The notes beneath the pieces were generated by a model, which had not been told where the DNA came from, made no database searches, and saw only the letters and a list, made by a program, of their open reading frames with translations. 64,000 bases of DNA, from positions 535,941-599,940 of the forward strand of contig NZ_LMUO01000009.1 of assembly GCF_009765905.1 (NCBI RefSeq). Reading direction: 5' to 3'. How positions within the stretch are numbered: the stretch's first letter is position 1; every line of letters begins with the position of its first letter. Source of the DNA: Mucilaginibacter sp. L196 (lineage in GTDB: Bacteria > Bacteroidota > Bacteroidia > Sphingobacteriales > Sphingobacteriaceae). The translations under genes were made by a program, and so were the position numbers. Shown here in pieces: positions 44,203 through 55,053 of the stretch.

Positions 44203-45319
44203 AAGCTTTATGGGGGCATTAAACTACAATCTCCAAAAGATGAACCATCCGGACATTAACCGGCGGGCGGAGCTGCTGGATACGAATTTCGATTGTGACA
44301 CCTTGGAACAGGTGAAAAAAGAGGTAGAGTTGCTGAGGGAGTTAAGACCGAACCTTAACCGCTATGTTTACCATACCAGTCTCAACTTTACTGTAGAAGA
44401 TGAAGCATTTTTAAGTAATGAAAAACTATTGGCAATCGCGCAGGAATACCTCGAAGAAAATGGCTTTAACAATAACCAGTATTTGATATTCCGGCATTAC
44501 GATGCCGGGCACCCGCATGTCCACCTGTTGGTCAACCGTATCCGTTTTGACGGCAGCGTGGTATCGGACAGCAATAACTATCAAAAAAGCGAAGCTATTT
44601 TAAGAAAGCTAGAACTGCGCTATAATTTGACAACAGTAGCACCCAGCAAAGATGTCACACAAAGGGCCGCAAAAAAGGATGAAATAGAGATGGCCCTTCG
44701 CACTGGCAAGCCATCTGAAAAGATGTTGTTACAGGAAAAGCTCCGGCAGCTGACTAGTCAAAAGAATATATACCTACAAACTTTAATTCAGCAGGGAGAA
44801 GCGCAGGGTATTCATTTTCTTTTTAATCAGGCATCGACGGGAAGGATAACCGGAATTACCTATTTCCATAACGGTTTTAAGATAAAAGGAAAAGTATTGG
44901 GCAACCAGTTCAAATGGTCGGAGTTACTAAAAAAAATAAACTATGAACAAGTTAGAGACTGCAAGGCAGTTAGCGAAGCGAATAGCCGGACAAGAGCAAT
45001 ATACGGGGACGCAACATCAGCAGGTGAACGAATTACAGGACATCGCATCCCAAGCGGAAGTGATCAACTTCTTACAGGCGGTGCAGGAGATTTTGAAGTT
45101 GGCGCAGGAGAATGGAGCGATGATCAGGAAACTGCAACAGCAGGTTACCCGGGTAGAGAAAGATCACTGGACACAGGTCAGGATGCTGATCTTTCTTATC
45201 CTGCTTCCGCTGATCATGAGTATTACGGCAATGATCATATTGATTTCCCGCAAATAAGCGATGATGTGGATGACGAAGCGGTATATGGGAAAAGCCGTCG
45301 CAGGGGGCGTGGGCGGTAG
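44177..45319 (+). CDS. MOB-type relaxase (mobilization nuclease)
   Basis: This 380-residue HUH relaxase nicks and covalently holds the transferred strand. The histidine cluster GHPHVHLLVNR (H112, H114, H116) and the earlier YHTSLNF block are diagnostic of the VirD2-like relaxase domain (about residues 1-165). The last 125 or so residues are acidic or Arg-rich and low in predicted structure. A second gene (44943-45257) is read there in another frame, which may explain the odd composition. Confidence 0.85.
   Translation: MIASQKIGKSFMGALNYNLQKMNHPDINRRAELLDTNFDCDTLEQVKKEVELLRELRPNLNRYVYHTSLNFTVEDEAFLSNEKLLAIAQEYLEENGFNNNQYLIFRHYDAGHPHVHLLVNRIRFDGSVVSDSNNYQKSEAILRKLELRYNLTTVAPSKDVTQRAAKKDEIEMALRTGKPSEKMLLQEKLRQLTSQKNIYLQTLIQQGEAQGIHFLFNQASTGRITGITYFHNGFKIKGKVLGNQFKWSELLKKINYEQVRDCKAVSEANSRTRAIYGDATSAGERITGHRIPSGSDQLLTGGAGDFEVGAGEWSDDQETATAGYPGRERSLDTGQDADLSYPASADHEYYGNDHIDFPQISDDVDDEAVYGKSRRRGRGR
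44943..45257 (+). CDS. Membrane-anchored coiled-coil protein nested in the relaxase gene
   Basis: This 104-residue frame lies wholly inside the relaxase 3' end, one frame over. Its protein looks real: a Gln-rich helical or coiled-coil part (about 25-75) followed by a convincing transmembrane helix (MLIFLILLPLIMSITAMIILI). The host relaxase frame over the same DNA gives a disordered tail. Small coiled-coil TM proteins downstream of relaxases occur in Bacteroidota mobilizable elements, where they may link the relaxosome to the membrane; that role is inferred. Confidence 0.6.
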   Translation: MNKLETARQLAKRIAGQEQYTGTQHQQVNELQDIASQAEVINFLQAVQEILKLAQENGAMIRKLQQQVTRVEKDHWTQVRMLIFLILLPLIMSITAMIILISRK

Positions 45320-45400
45320 ATTCAGATAAATCGCTTGAATTTATCAATGGAAAATCTATGTTTGTAATACCATTATCGTTTATATACCTCATAAAAAGTC

Positions 45401-45628
45401 ATGTCATTAACCTACGATCAGCGTATTCTCGCTTTGGTCCAATGCTGGAAAACAGGTGACATCAGCATTGAACAACTTGGCGAATTTAATTTATGGTATG
45501 AGGCACTGGAGGGTGTTCCTTTAGGCGACCCGGACGGAATTACCGTTGAACGGGTGGAAATGCGGCTATATGAGCAGTTTAAAAGGTACGATAAGCCTAA
45601 ATATCCAGACAAGAGGTTTCCCTGGTAG
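45401..45628 (+). CDS. Small hypothetical protein of the mobile element
   Basis: This 75-residue frame has a balanced amino-acid composition (TYDQRILALVQCWKTGDISI, EFNLWYEALEGVP). It starts 82 bases after the relaxase and faces the XRE gene, with 15 bases between stops. I do not recognise the family. Composition and position make it probably real. Confidence 0.45.
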   Translation: MSLTYDQRILALVQCWKTGDISIEQLGEFNLWYEALEGVPLGDPDGITVERVEMRLYEQFKRYDKPKYPDKRFPW

Positions 45629-45643
45629 GAACTCTGATTATAA

Positions 45644-46051
45644 TTATTTACCGCCTTTTAATAATTCGACCTTTTCTTTTTCAGATTGTAACAGGCGTTC
45701 AAGTAGGGCTACTTTTTCATCATATAATTCAACTATTTTCTCAATAGGATTGAATGTGCAATTATATATTCCGCTGTAATTACTTACTGAACCTTCGTAA
45801 TTATTCTGAATATTATAGATCACAGCTTCATCGCTATAATTTTTTATAGCTTCAGAAGATACGCCTAAAATCCCGGCTACTTTTTCCAATACATCATCTT
45901 CAATGGTTTCTGCTTGTTCCATACGCGAAACGGTCTGCTGACTTACGCCTAATTCAGAAGCAAGATGTTCCTGTTTGATGCTACGTAATTCCCTGATACG
46001 GCAAATCTTACGGCCGATATGTGTATTTGATGGTTTTGCAGTTGTTTCCAT
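45644..46051 (-). CDS. XRE-family helix-turn-helix regulator
   Basis: This 135-residue protein has an N-terminal Cro/CI-type HTH (about residues 10-68: IRELRSIKQEHLASELGVSQ, QTVSRMEQAE). A C-terminal coiled coil (YDEKVALLERLLQSEKEKVE) probably dimerises it. It is divergent from the HTH gene at 46236 across a region with ATAGGTAT repeats, the classical arrangement of an element's regulatory switch. Confidence 0.85.
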   Translation of the reverse strand: METTAKPSNTHIGRKICRIRELRSIKQEHLASELGVSQQTVSRMEQAETIEDDVLEKVAGILGVSSEAIKNYSDEAVIYNIQNNYEGSVSNYSGIYNCTFNPIEKIVELYDEKVALLERLLQSEKEKVELLKGGK

Positions 46052-46166
46052 ATCTCAAAAATACAAATTTTCTTGCTTGTAAAAATAACGCTTTCGTGAG
46101 TAAAATACCAATGCTTTGGGTTTAGTACCGCACCAATCTGCCTTTAATTTGTATACAGCTAAAGGA

Positions 46167-46198
46167 ATAGGTATCTATAGGTATAGACAGATAGGCAA
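46167..46198. promoter_or_regulatory. Tandem ATAGGTAT operator-like repeats
   Basis: ATAGGTAT occurs at 46167-46174 and 46177-46184, with a third weaker ATAGGCAA at 46191-46198. The spacing of 10 and 14 bases puts the first two on one DNA face. They lie between the divergent HTH genes and are a likely binding site for one of them. Confidence 0.4.
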
Positions 46199-46235
46199 CT
46201 ATCGGCATAGCTGCATTAACATTAATACGCTTACG

Positions 46236-46664
46236 ATGAATAAGGTACTCTATGTAGCACGTAAAGCCAAGGGTTTTACGGAGAAACAGGTGGCAAAAGC
46301 TTTGCAAATAGAAGAAAGCACTTACCGTGAATTAGAAGCATCCCTAACAGATGTTACGGCAACCATTGCCCTGCGGGCTGCGAAGCTTTTTAATATTGAT
46401 GCGGAACTGTTTATTTATACAGAGGGGCGGGAACAACGTTTGGTAAAATTTGCGATGGACGAGATTGCCACCTTTAAACAAAGCGGGATATTGAATGACC
46501 TGCCACCACAACACCTTTTTCATATTGTAAATCTCGGGAATACTGCACTTTCTCTTCAGGTTGAATTGAACCATTGTGTTTTCCGGCAATATGAACTGGA
46601 AAAAGACAACGAGGCGCTCAGGCAATTGAATGCGGAGTTGAAAACTATGGTAAAAAATATATAA
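46236..46664 (+). CDS. Helix-turn-helix transcriptional regulator
   Basis: This 142-residue protein is read from ATG 46236; the frame is open upstream to 46116, but that part overlaps the operator-like repeats and looks non-coding. The N-terminal HTH (VARKAKGFTEKQVAKALQIE, ESTYRELEAS) is followed by a helical C-terminus (FRQYELEKDNEALRQLNAEL). It is the divergent partner of the XRE gene at 45644. Confidence 0.75.
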   Translation: MNKVLYVARKAKGFTEKQVAKALQIEESTYRELEASLTDVTATIALRAAKLFNIDAELFIYTEGREQRLVKFAMDEIATFKQSGILNDLPPQHLFHIVNLGNTALSLQVELNHCVFRQYELEKDNEALRQLNAELKTMVKNI

Positions 46665-47234
46665 AAGCTGATGTAAAAAGCGGCTGCGGCAGGCGGTTCA
46701 TTACATCACGCGTTCCGCTATATTCATTCTCCGCCAGCCTCGCCGCAAATGCAGGAGTAACTTGTACCTCGTTTTTACACCTGCAAAAAGAAAGCAGGAA
46801 AAGTCCCCTTGCACCGCAATCACAAAATTAGCCGCACAGCAAAACTATAAAGGCCATGTAAATGGGCGGTGTTTGTTTTTTTTAGCCCAGCCTTGACAAT
46901 TTTGCTGTTTGCTGCTGCCTGTTGTTTAAGCGGAGCAATGGGATAGTGTGTACAAAAATTATCTTTTATGATGGTGTAATAAAATGAAAGCACGAGCGTC
47001 TAATGTATAATAAGGCACCACCTTGTTACTGTACTTCTAACCACCTGCGGATTTTCTTGCAGGAAGCGTACGGTGTTTACAAAAAGTTTTACATGGTTCA
47101 CAAGCCTGTACTTTTCCTGTAAGCACCGGATTAAGACAAATGTTAAGGGACTATGTAAACCGTCGGGAGATACGCACCTGGAGTTGTACTGGTGTCTGAT
47201 GCTTTCCGGCGTTACCCATTAACGTCTTAATTGA
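46665..47234. other. Non-coding stretch of the mobile element
   Basis: No gene is supported in these 570 bases. GC content is locally higher than in the neighbours, with purine/pyrimidine words such as GCTGCGGCAGGCGG and TTTGCTGCTGCCTG. It may hold regulatory DNA of the recombinase. I see no clear hairpin terminator and no oriT signature. Confidence 0.5.
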
Positions 47235-47417
47235 ATGCTCATGAAAGCCGGAACATCGGAAAACAGGAGCATCACTCCTGAAAAAGCAAAAAAAATACTT
47301 CTTGAAAAAGGTGTAGAAGTAACTGAAAAAGAAGCCAAAGAGCTCTTGGATTTAATGTATTTTTTTGCTAAATTGTCTGTAGAACAATACATTAAAGAGG
47401 TTTCTAATTATAAATAA
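47235..47417 (+). CDS. Small conserved protein preceding the serine recombinase
   Basis: This 60-residue helical protein has the pattern ITPEKAKKILLEKGVEVTEK followed by EAKELLDLMYFFAKLSVEQY. I recognise the same T.E.A...L...G..VT..EA..IL.....LA......Y layout from small proteins encoded next to integrases and recombinases of Bacteroidota elements. It ends 14 bases before the recombinase. Role unknown; perhaps a recombination directionality or regulatory factor. Confidence 0.6.
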   Translation: MLMKAGTSENRSITPEKAKKILLEKGVEVTEKEAKELLDLMYFFAKLSVEQYIKEVSNYK

Positions 47418-47431
47418 TCACTTGTTTTCCT

Positions 47432-49026
<1,595 letters not shown>

Positions 49027-49170
49027 CTGTGTTTGTTTTATAACTCTTAGCTCATAACTGCTAAAAGTGTTCCAGTTAAACCAAAAATGCAATTTACATC
49101 CTGTTTAAATTGGACTGCAAAGATATAATTCGTTTCTTTGCAGTCCAAATATTATTTCATTTATTTTTTT

Positions 49171-50046
49171 ATGGCCCACAGAGCAGGTTTTGTAAGTATA
49201 ATAGGTAAGCCAAATGCAGGTAAATCAACACTGATGAACGCGCTTGTGGGCGAAAAAATGTCAATCATTACCCCAAAGGCGCAAACTACACGTCACCGTA
49301 TTTTAGGTATTGTTAACGAAGAGGACTACCAGATTGTGTTTTCTGATACCCCCGGAGTTATTAAACCGCATTATGCGCTGCACGAAAGTATGATGCACCA
49401 GGTTGATGGTTCTATAGTTGATGCTGACCTGATTTTATTGGTTACCGACATCTACGAGGAGTATGATGAAGCCGACGTATTAAGAAAGCTGGAAGGCACG
49501 CAAGCGCCGGTAGCTGTATTGATCAACAAGGTAGATCAATCTGACGAGGAAACAGTTAAAGCTAAAGTTGAATTTTGGAAAGAAAAGCTAAATCCAAAAG
49601 TGATTTTTGCAATATCAGCATTAAAGGATTATAACGTATTGGCGGTAATGAATTTTGTTATTGAGCATTTGCCTGAGCATCCGCCGTATTACGAAAAGGA
49701 CGCCTTGACTGATCGTAACGACAGGTTTTTTGCTTCGGAGATGATACGTGCGCAGATCTTTAAGCAATACAAAAAAGAAATTCCATACAGCAGCGAGGTA
49801 ATCATCACCGCATTTGTTGAGGGCGAAAAGCTTCACCGTGTAAGTGCTGAGATTATTGTGGAACGCGATTCGCAGAAAAATATATTGATAGGCAAGGACG
49901 GTAGCATGCTTAAAATTGTTGGCACTTACGCCCGCCGCGATATGGAAGACTTCTTCCAAAAGAAGATCTTCCTGGAAATGTTTGTCAAGGTGATCCCCGA
50001 CTGGCGCAGCAAAAAAAATTACCTGAAAAAATTTGGGTACGAATAG
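49171..50046 (+). CDS. era: GTPase Era
   Basis: Era is an essential GTPase that binds 16S rRNA during 30S subunit maturation. ATG 49171 is preferred to a TTG-led frame at 49138 because the protein then starts MAHRAGFVSIIGKPNAGKST, as in the family. G1 GKPNAGKS, the TTRH switch region, DTPG and NKVD are present. The C-terminal KH domain contains LIGKDGSMLKIVG. The length of 291 residues is standard. Der follows after a 117-base spacer with an inverted repeat. Confidence 0.95.
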   Translation: MAHRAGFVSIIGKPNAGKSTLMNALVGEKMSIITPKAQTTRHRILGIVNEEDYQIVFSDTPGVIKPHYALHESMMHQVDGSIVDADLILLVTDIYEEYDEADVLRKLEGTQAPVAVLINKVDQSDEETVKAKVEFWKEKLNPKVIFAISALKDYNVLAVMNFVIEHLPEHPPYYEKDALTDRNDRFFASEMIRAQIFKQYKKEIPYSSEVIITAFVEGEKLHRVSAEIIVERDSQKNILIGKDGSMLKIVGTYARRDMEDFFQKKIFLEMFVKVIPDWRSKKNYLKKFGYE

Positions 50047-50048
50047 TT

Positions 50049-50144
50049 AATTACGATTTACGAATTACGATTTCAGATTTAACTGATAGGGTTAGTAAAT
50101 TAGCATGGAATTATGAAGGCGATTTAAAATCGTAAATCGTAATT
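50049..50144. repeat. Intergenic inverted word repeat between era and der
   Basis: AATTACGATTTACG at 50049-50062 is inverted at 50131-50144 (CGTAAATCGTAATT), with extra partial copies (GAATTACGATTT) nearby. It is similar in organisation, not sequence, to repeats at 51496-51530 and 56160-56256. Confidence 0.6.
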
Positions 50145-50163
50145 CTAAAATCTAAAATAGAAT

Positions 50164-51465
50164 ATGAGCAATATAGTAGCCATAGTGGGCAGGCCCAACG
50201 TAGGCAAATCAACATTATATAACCGTTTAACTGAGAGCCGCAAGGCCATTGTTGATGACGTAAGCGGCGTAACACGCGACAGGCACTACGGTGTATCTGA
50301 ATGGACGCATCACAGCTTTACCGTTATTGATACAGGCGGTTATGTAGCAAATTCTGAAGATGTATTTGAGGCCGCCATCCGCGAGCAGGTGGTTATCGCT
50401 ATTGAAGAAGCTACCGTTATTTTATTTGTGGTTGATGTAACCACAGGTATCACCGACTTAGACGATGAAATTGCTGCATTACTGCGTAAAGGCAAAAAAC
50501 CAGTATTTGTGGTGGTTAACAAAATGGATAACACATCGTTATTGTCTGATTCAATGGTATTTTATAGTTTAGGTTTGGGCGAGTTATACAATATCTCATC
50601 CATGACCGGCTCAGGAACAGGTGAATTATTGGATGATGTTGTTAAGCATTTTGATGACGAGCCAACTGAAGTAAACACTTTACCAAAATATGCGATTGTT
50701 GGTCGCCCAAATGTGGGTAAATCATCAATCATCAATTCATTAATTGGTAAGGATCGTAATATTGTTACCCCGATAGCAGGTACAACCCGTGACTCAATCC
50801 ATATTCATTACAACCAGTACGGTCATGACTTTATGTTGATTGATACTGCCGGGATGCGTAAAAAAACCAAGGTAAAGGAGAATATCGAATTTTACTCGGT
50901 TATGCGTACCATTAAGGCGATTGAAGAGGCGGACGTGATCATCCTGATGATTGATGCTGTTGAAGGTATCGAGTCGCAGGACATTAATATATTCCACCTT
51001 GCTGAGAAGAATAAAAAAGGTGTTGTTATTGTAGTAAACAAATGGGATTTGATCGAGAAGAACAACAAAACCATTAAAGTATTTGAGGAAATGATCCGCG
51101 AGAAGATCGCGCCGTTTACTGATGTACCTATCGTATTTACTTCGGTTACCGAAAAACAACGTGTGTTAAAGGTTATTGAGGTGGCTAACGAAGTTTATGC
51201 AAACCGTGCTAAACGCATCCCTACATCAAAATTAAACGAAGTATTACTGCCGATTATCGATGCTATGCCGCCACCGTCAATAAAAGGCAAATACGTTAAA
51301 ATTAAATACATCACCCAAATTGCAGGCTCATCGCCAATGTTCGCGTTCTTTTGCAACCTGCCGCAGTATGTTAAAGAACCATATTATCGCTTTGTTGAGA
51401 ATAAACTAAGAGAGCATTTCGATTTTACCGGCGCACCTGTGCAGATTTGGTTCAGACAAAAATAG
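50164..51465 (+). CDS. der: Ribosome-assembly GTPase Der (EngA)
   Basis: Der has two consecutive GTPase domains and a KH-like C-terminus and acts in 50S assembly. The first domain shows [16 protein letters not shown] and NKMD. The second shows [20 protein letters not shown] and NKWD. The length of 433 residues is normal. It pairs with era as two neighbouring ribosome GTPases, a common arrangement in this phylum. Confidence 0.96.
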   Translation: MSNIVAIVGRPNVGKSTLYNRLTESRKAIVDDVSGVTRDRHYGVSEWTHHSFTVIDTGGYVANSEDVFEAAIREQVVIAIEEATVILFVVDVTTGITDLDDEIAALLRKGKKPVFVVVNKMDNTSLLSDSMVFYSLGLGELYNISSMTGSGTGELLDDVVKHFDDEPTEVNTLPKYAIVGRPNVGKSSIINSLIGKDRNIVTPIAGTTRDSIHIHYNQYGHDFMLIDTAGMRKKTKVKENIEFYSVMRTIKAIEEADVIILMIDAVEGIESQDINIFHLAEKNKKGVVIVVNKWDLIEKNNKTIKVFEEMIREKIAPFTDVPIVFTSVTEKQRVLKVIEVANEVYANRAKRIPTSKLNEVLLPIIDAMPPPSIKGKYVKIKYITQIAGSSPMFAFFCNLPQYVKEPYYRFVENKLREHFDFTGAPVQIWFRQK

Positions 51466-51495
51466 GTGAATCAAGATTTATTTGATTAAACAGAT

Positions 51496-51530
51496 GATTT
51501 ACAGGATAGTGCTTTGTTATCCTGTAAATC
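51496..51530. terminator. Stem-loop between der and the convergent ctp gene
   Basis: GATTTACAGGATA (51496-51508) pairs perfectly with TATCCTGTAAATC (51518-51530) around a 9-base loop. Outer partly inverted words GATTAAACAG and CCGTTTAATCC flank it. It separates two convergent genes and could terminate both, although no long T-run follows. Confidence 0.6.
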
Positions 51531-51558
51531 TAATAAATCCGTTTAATCCAGGTTCTCA

Positions 51559-53154
51559 TCATTTAATCGTGTTCACTGCAGTTTTAAACCCGACATCTTC
51601 GTTGTTCACGGTTTCAAAATAGGCTTCATCACCCCATTTAAAACGCGCGGAGTAGGCTTTCAATAGCAATTTTATGGTTGTTTTGGATACGATAATATCT
51701 CCCGGGTCCATCTCTTTTATAGTGCCTGATGCATAGATGATAAAATCATCAAACGTGTTTCCAGTTACTGTAAAGTGATTTATAAAATCTTCTGCTGAGG
51801 TGTATTTACCCAATACTGGCTGCATTCTGTCCAGCACATAAGCAGAAAAAAGTTGATTGTCGTCTAATTCCTGTACCAGTTGGGTGTCCTCGGAGCTATC
51901 CGCAGGTATGAAAATATCTGGCATAATACCACCGTGGCTGTAAACCTGTTTTCCGCTCAAGGTATGGTAAGGCGATTGCTGTTTGAAAAGGCTATCATTC
52001 ATATTGCTCTGGGCCGAAAATAGTTCGCCTTTTTTCATCCGGTTTGATAATTCCTGATGGTAATTATCAATGCCACCAGCATATGATTTTTGTATCGATC
52101 TGCCTGAAGGAGTATAATACCTCGCCACCGTTAAATTAACTGCTGAGCCATCATCAAACGGAAATTGCTGTTGTACCAACCCCTTACCAAATGAACGGCG
52201 GCCGATGATTACTGCACGGTCCAAATCCTGTAGGGCTCCCGCCAATATCTCGCTTGCCGAAGCAGAATACTCATCTATCAAAACGGCCATTTTGCCTTGT
52301 TGAAATACCCCCGAATCTGTAGCGAAGTAATCTGTACGCTGCTCATGTGAGCCTTTGGTGTAAACTATCAGCTGGCCTTTGGTTAAAAACTCGTTGGCCA
52401 TAGCGGTAGCGGTGTTTAAATATCCACCTCCATTGCCCCTGATGTCCAGTATCAGTTTTTTCATCCCCTTTTGTTTAAGGTCAATCAGGGCGTGCCTGAA
52501 ATCATTATCGGTAGTGGAGGCAAACTTGCTTATTTTAACATAGCCAATGGTTGGTATTGCCATATAATAAGCATCAATACTGCTCAGGTCAACATAGCCA
52601 CGCTTCACGGTGAATGCTTTACTATGCTGGTCGATAGGTGTTATTACGTTGAAGGCTAATTGTTTATTATTTTCGTCGGTAAATACATTGTCAACCTTAT
52701 CGGTAGTAAGATTGGTGCCCGCAAATTTTTTATTATTAATGTCGATAATCGCATCGCCACTAACTAAACCAGCCTTTTGAGCCGGTCCGTTTGGATAAAC
52801 CTGGGTGATGAAAAGTGTATCGCGCAAAAGCTGGTACTCAATGCCGAAACCATTAAAGCCGCCTTCCAGTTTTTCATTAATCGCCTGCGCTTGTTTTGGG
52901 GGCAGGTAAACTGAGTGTGGATCGAGATTTTGCAACAAGTTATTGGCTGCTACGCCTTCAACGCTATCTACATTTATGGAGTCGACGTAATTTTGGCGTA
53001 CCAGTTGCAGCACTTTAGCCAGTTTGTCGTTTCTTACGGTAGGTTCATCAAGATATCTCGATGAAAAATCGTTATCGCCGATAAGAAGGCCAATAGCTAC
53101 ACCTATTAAAATTAAAATAACAGATCTGAAGATGATGCCCGCGCCCTTTTTCAT
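51559..53154 (-). CDS. S41-family C-terminal processing peptidase
   Basis: This 531-residue periplasmic serine protease has an N-terminal membrane anchor or signal (FRSVILILIGVAIGLLIG) and a PDZ domain (GIEYQLLRDTLFITQVYPNG...AGLVSGDAI). The S41 core has ILDIRGNGGGYL, the nucleophile in EYSASASEIL and the lysine in GRRSFGKGLVQ. A C-terminal domain of about 150 residues follows. CtpA/Prc relatives trim C-termini of envelope proteins. It is convergent with der. Confidence 0.93.
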   Translation of the reverse strand: MKKGAGIIFRSVILILIGVAIGLLIGDNDFSSRYLDEPTVRNDKLAKVLQLVRQNYVDSINVDSVEGVAANNLLQNLDPHSVYLPPKQAQAINEKLEGGFNGFGIEYQLLRDTLFITQVYPNGPAQKAGLVSGDAIIDINNKKFAGTNLTTDKVDNVFTDENNKQLAFNVITPIDQHSKAFTVKRGYVDLSSIDAYYMAIPTIGYVKISKFASTTDNDFRHALIDLKQKGMKKLILDIRGNGGGYLNTATAMANEFLTKGQLIVYTKGSHEQRTDYFATDSGVFQQGKMAVLIDEYSASASEILAGALQDLDRAVIIGRRSFGKGLVQQQFPFDDGSAVNLTVARYYTPSGRSIQKSYAGGIDNYHQELSNRMKKGELFSAQSNMNDSLFKQQSPYHTLSGKQVYSHGGIMPDIFIPADSSEDTQLVQELDDNQLFSAYVLDRMQPVLGKYTSAEDFINHFTVTGNTFDDFIIYASGTIKEMDPGDIIVSKTTIKLLLKAYSARFKWGDEAYFETVNNEDVGFKTAVNTIK

Positions 53155-53516
53155 ACTAAATTGTCACACACAAAGTTAGCCAATTGCCGCGATCAGAAAA
53201 AATTATAAAATTAACTTTTGCTAAATTTTATTAAGTTGTTTAAAAACTACTAAATCTTGTGTTTATCTAAAAGCAAACCGTCATTGCTGTAAGGTACGAA
53301 GCAATCTCTACATAGGCAAGGCATTGAACCTGCAAAGCAGCTCTCTAAAGTATAGAGATTGCTTCGTACCTCGCAATAACGATAGTTTTGTCATTTTTAA
53401 ACAGCTTCTTAATGTTTGGCAGAATAGTTGATCCTTTCGTTTTATTAGTCAACGCATACTAAAAAAATTATAATCCTGTTTCATTTTTAACCAATTTTGT
53501 AAAAACATCGCCCGAA
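53155..53516. other. Spacer between ctp and murQ with a REP-like element
   Basis: There is no gene. The region contains the promoters of the two divergent genes and the palindromic repeat at 53279-53382. Nothing else is recognised. Confidence 0.5.
53279..53382. repeat. REP-like palindromic repeat, copy 1
   Basis: Arms AGGTACGAAGCAATCTCTA and TAGAGATTGCTTCGTACCT are inverted around a loop of some 40 bases, with CGTCATTGC- and GCAATAACG-like outer ends. The same arms recur at 59967-60050, so this is a dispersed palindromic element. Confidence 0.85.
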
Positions 53517-54341
53517 ATGGAACTTACCACCGAGAAAAGCTCGCTGTATAATGATTTGGAGAATATGTCTGTTGCAGAAATCCTCCAAAATATAAATGAC
53601 CAGGACCAAACTGTTCCTTTCGCGGTAGCCAAGGCTTTGCCGCAAATTGAAAAGCTGGTAAGTATTGCTGCTGATAGAATGAAAGCTGGCGGACGTTTAT
53701 TTTATATTGGTGCAGGTACCAGTGGCCGTTTAGGTGTGGTTGATGCATCGGAATGCCCGCCAACCTTTGGAGTGCCCTTTGATATGGTGGTTGGAATAAT
53801 TGCAGGTGGGGATAGCGCCATCCGTAAAGCGGTTGAATTTGCCGAAGATGATGCCCAGCAGGCCTGGAAGGATCTGCAGGAGTATAACATTAATGATAAA
53901 GATGTTTTGGTAGGTATCGCGGCATCGGGCACAACGCCTTATGTCATCGGGGGGCTAAAAATGGCTAACCAAAACAATATTGCAACGGGTTGCATCGTAT
54001 GTAATAGTAGCAGCCCGGTTGCTGCCGAGGCACAATACCCGGTTGAGGTAGTGACCGGACCTGAATTTTTAACGGGATCTACACGGATGAAGGCGGGTAC
54101 GGCACAAAAACTGGTATTGAATATGCTGAGTACCGCGGTGATGATACAGCTGGGTAGGGTGAAAGGCAATAAAATGGTGGATATGCAACTCACCAACAAC
54201 AAACTGGTAGATCGCGGTACCCACATGGTAATGAACGAAACAGGATTAGATGAACCAACCGCAGCCGACCTGTTAAAGCAATATGGCAGTGTTAGAAAAG
54301 CCGTTGATAGTTATAAATTAAGTTTAAGTCCAACAAAGTGA
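53517..54341 (+). CDS. murQ: N-acetylmuramic acid 6-phosphate etherase MurQ
   Basis: MurQ splits the lactyl ether of MurNAc-6-phosphate in cell-wall recycling. The 274-residue SIS-domain protein has the signature GAGTSGRLGVVDASECPPTFG and the ETGLDEPTA stretch near the C-terminus. The length is slightly below the 295-300 of many MurQ proteins because the C-terminal helical part is short, as in other Bacteroidota. A divergent REP-like element lies upstream. Confidence 0.93.
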   Translation: MELTTEKSSLYNDLENMSVAEILQNINDQDQTVPFAVAKALPQIEKLVSIAADRMKAGGRLFYIGAGTSGRLGVVDASECPPTFGVPFDMVVGIIAGGDSAIRKAVEFAEDDAQQAWKDLQEYNINDKDVLVGIAASGTTPYVIGGLKMANQNNIATGCIVCNSSSPVAAEAQYPVEVVTGPEFLTGSTRMKAGTAQKLVLNMLSTAVMIQLGRVKGNKMVDMQLTNNKLVDRGTHMVMNETGLDEPTAADLLKQYGSVRKAVDSYKLSLSPTK

Positions 54342-54372
54342 TTTTTGACTTTAGAATTTTGAATTAGATTTA

Positions 54373-54939
54373 ATGCACGAAATAGAACCATATTACCGTT
54401 GGAGAGATGACTACGTAGCATCGGAGGACAAATTTTCGCCTTTTTACGCTACGCAGTACAGTGAGTTTGAATTTGATAAGCAGGTATATAACTATTTGCT
54501 GCACCCGCAATGGGATTCTTTCGGCTCAAATACTTTATATTTAAAAGTATTGTTTGTTGATTATGATCGCGGCTATACCATTATCGAATTTATAGGTGAA
54601 TGGAACGACGCCATCAATAATGATATTATGCTGATGAAGCGGGAGTTGATCGATTTGATGATAGATCAGGGTATTAACTGTTTTATATTGATCGGCGAAA
54701 ATGTGCTTAACTTCCATTCATCCGATGATTGTTATTATGAGGAGTGGTTTCAGGAGGTTGAGGATGGCTGGATAGCGGGTATCAATTTCCGGGAGCATGT
54801 GATCGAAGAGTTTAAACGCAACAACATTGATTATTATATAAACTTTGGCGGTGCGCTTGATGAATTGAACTGGCGTGGGTTAAAACCACTGCAAGTATTC
54901 AAGCTTATTGAAGAACAACTGACAAAAAGGCTTAATTAA
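54373..54939 (+). CDS. Conserved hypothetical protein of Bacteroidota type
   Basis: This 188-residue acidic soluble protein is rich in Tyr and Trp. Its start is YYRWRDDYVASEDKFSPFYA. No domain is recognised and no signal peptide is present. The same opening is known to me from hypothetical proteins near murQ or BI-1 genes in related genomes, but no function. It begins 31 bases after murQ. Confidence 0.65.
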   Translation: MHEIEPYYRWRDDYVASEDKFSPFYATQYSEFEFDKQVYNYLLHPQWDSFGSNTLYLKVLFVDYDRGYTIIEFIGEWNDAINNDIMLMKRELIDLMIDQGINCFILIGENVLNFHSSDDCYYEEWFQEVEDGWIAGINFREHVIEEFKRNNIDYYINFGGALDELNWRGLKPLQVFKLIEEQLTKRLN

Positions 54940-55053
54940 TACTACGGTATAACATTTGAGATTAAACTATATCAGGATATTGGTATCTAACTATTCAAAA
55001 TATCATATCTAATATTTATAATTGTATAACCCAAAAAGAAAATAAATTTAAAA

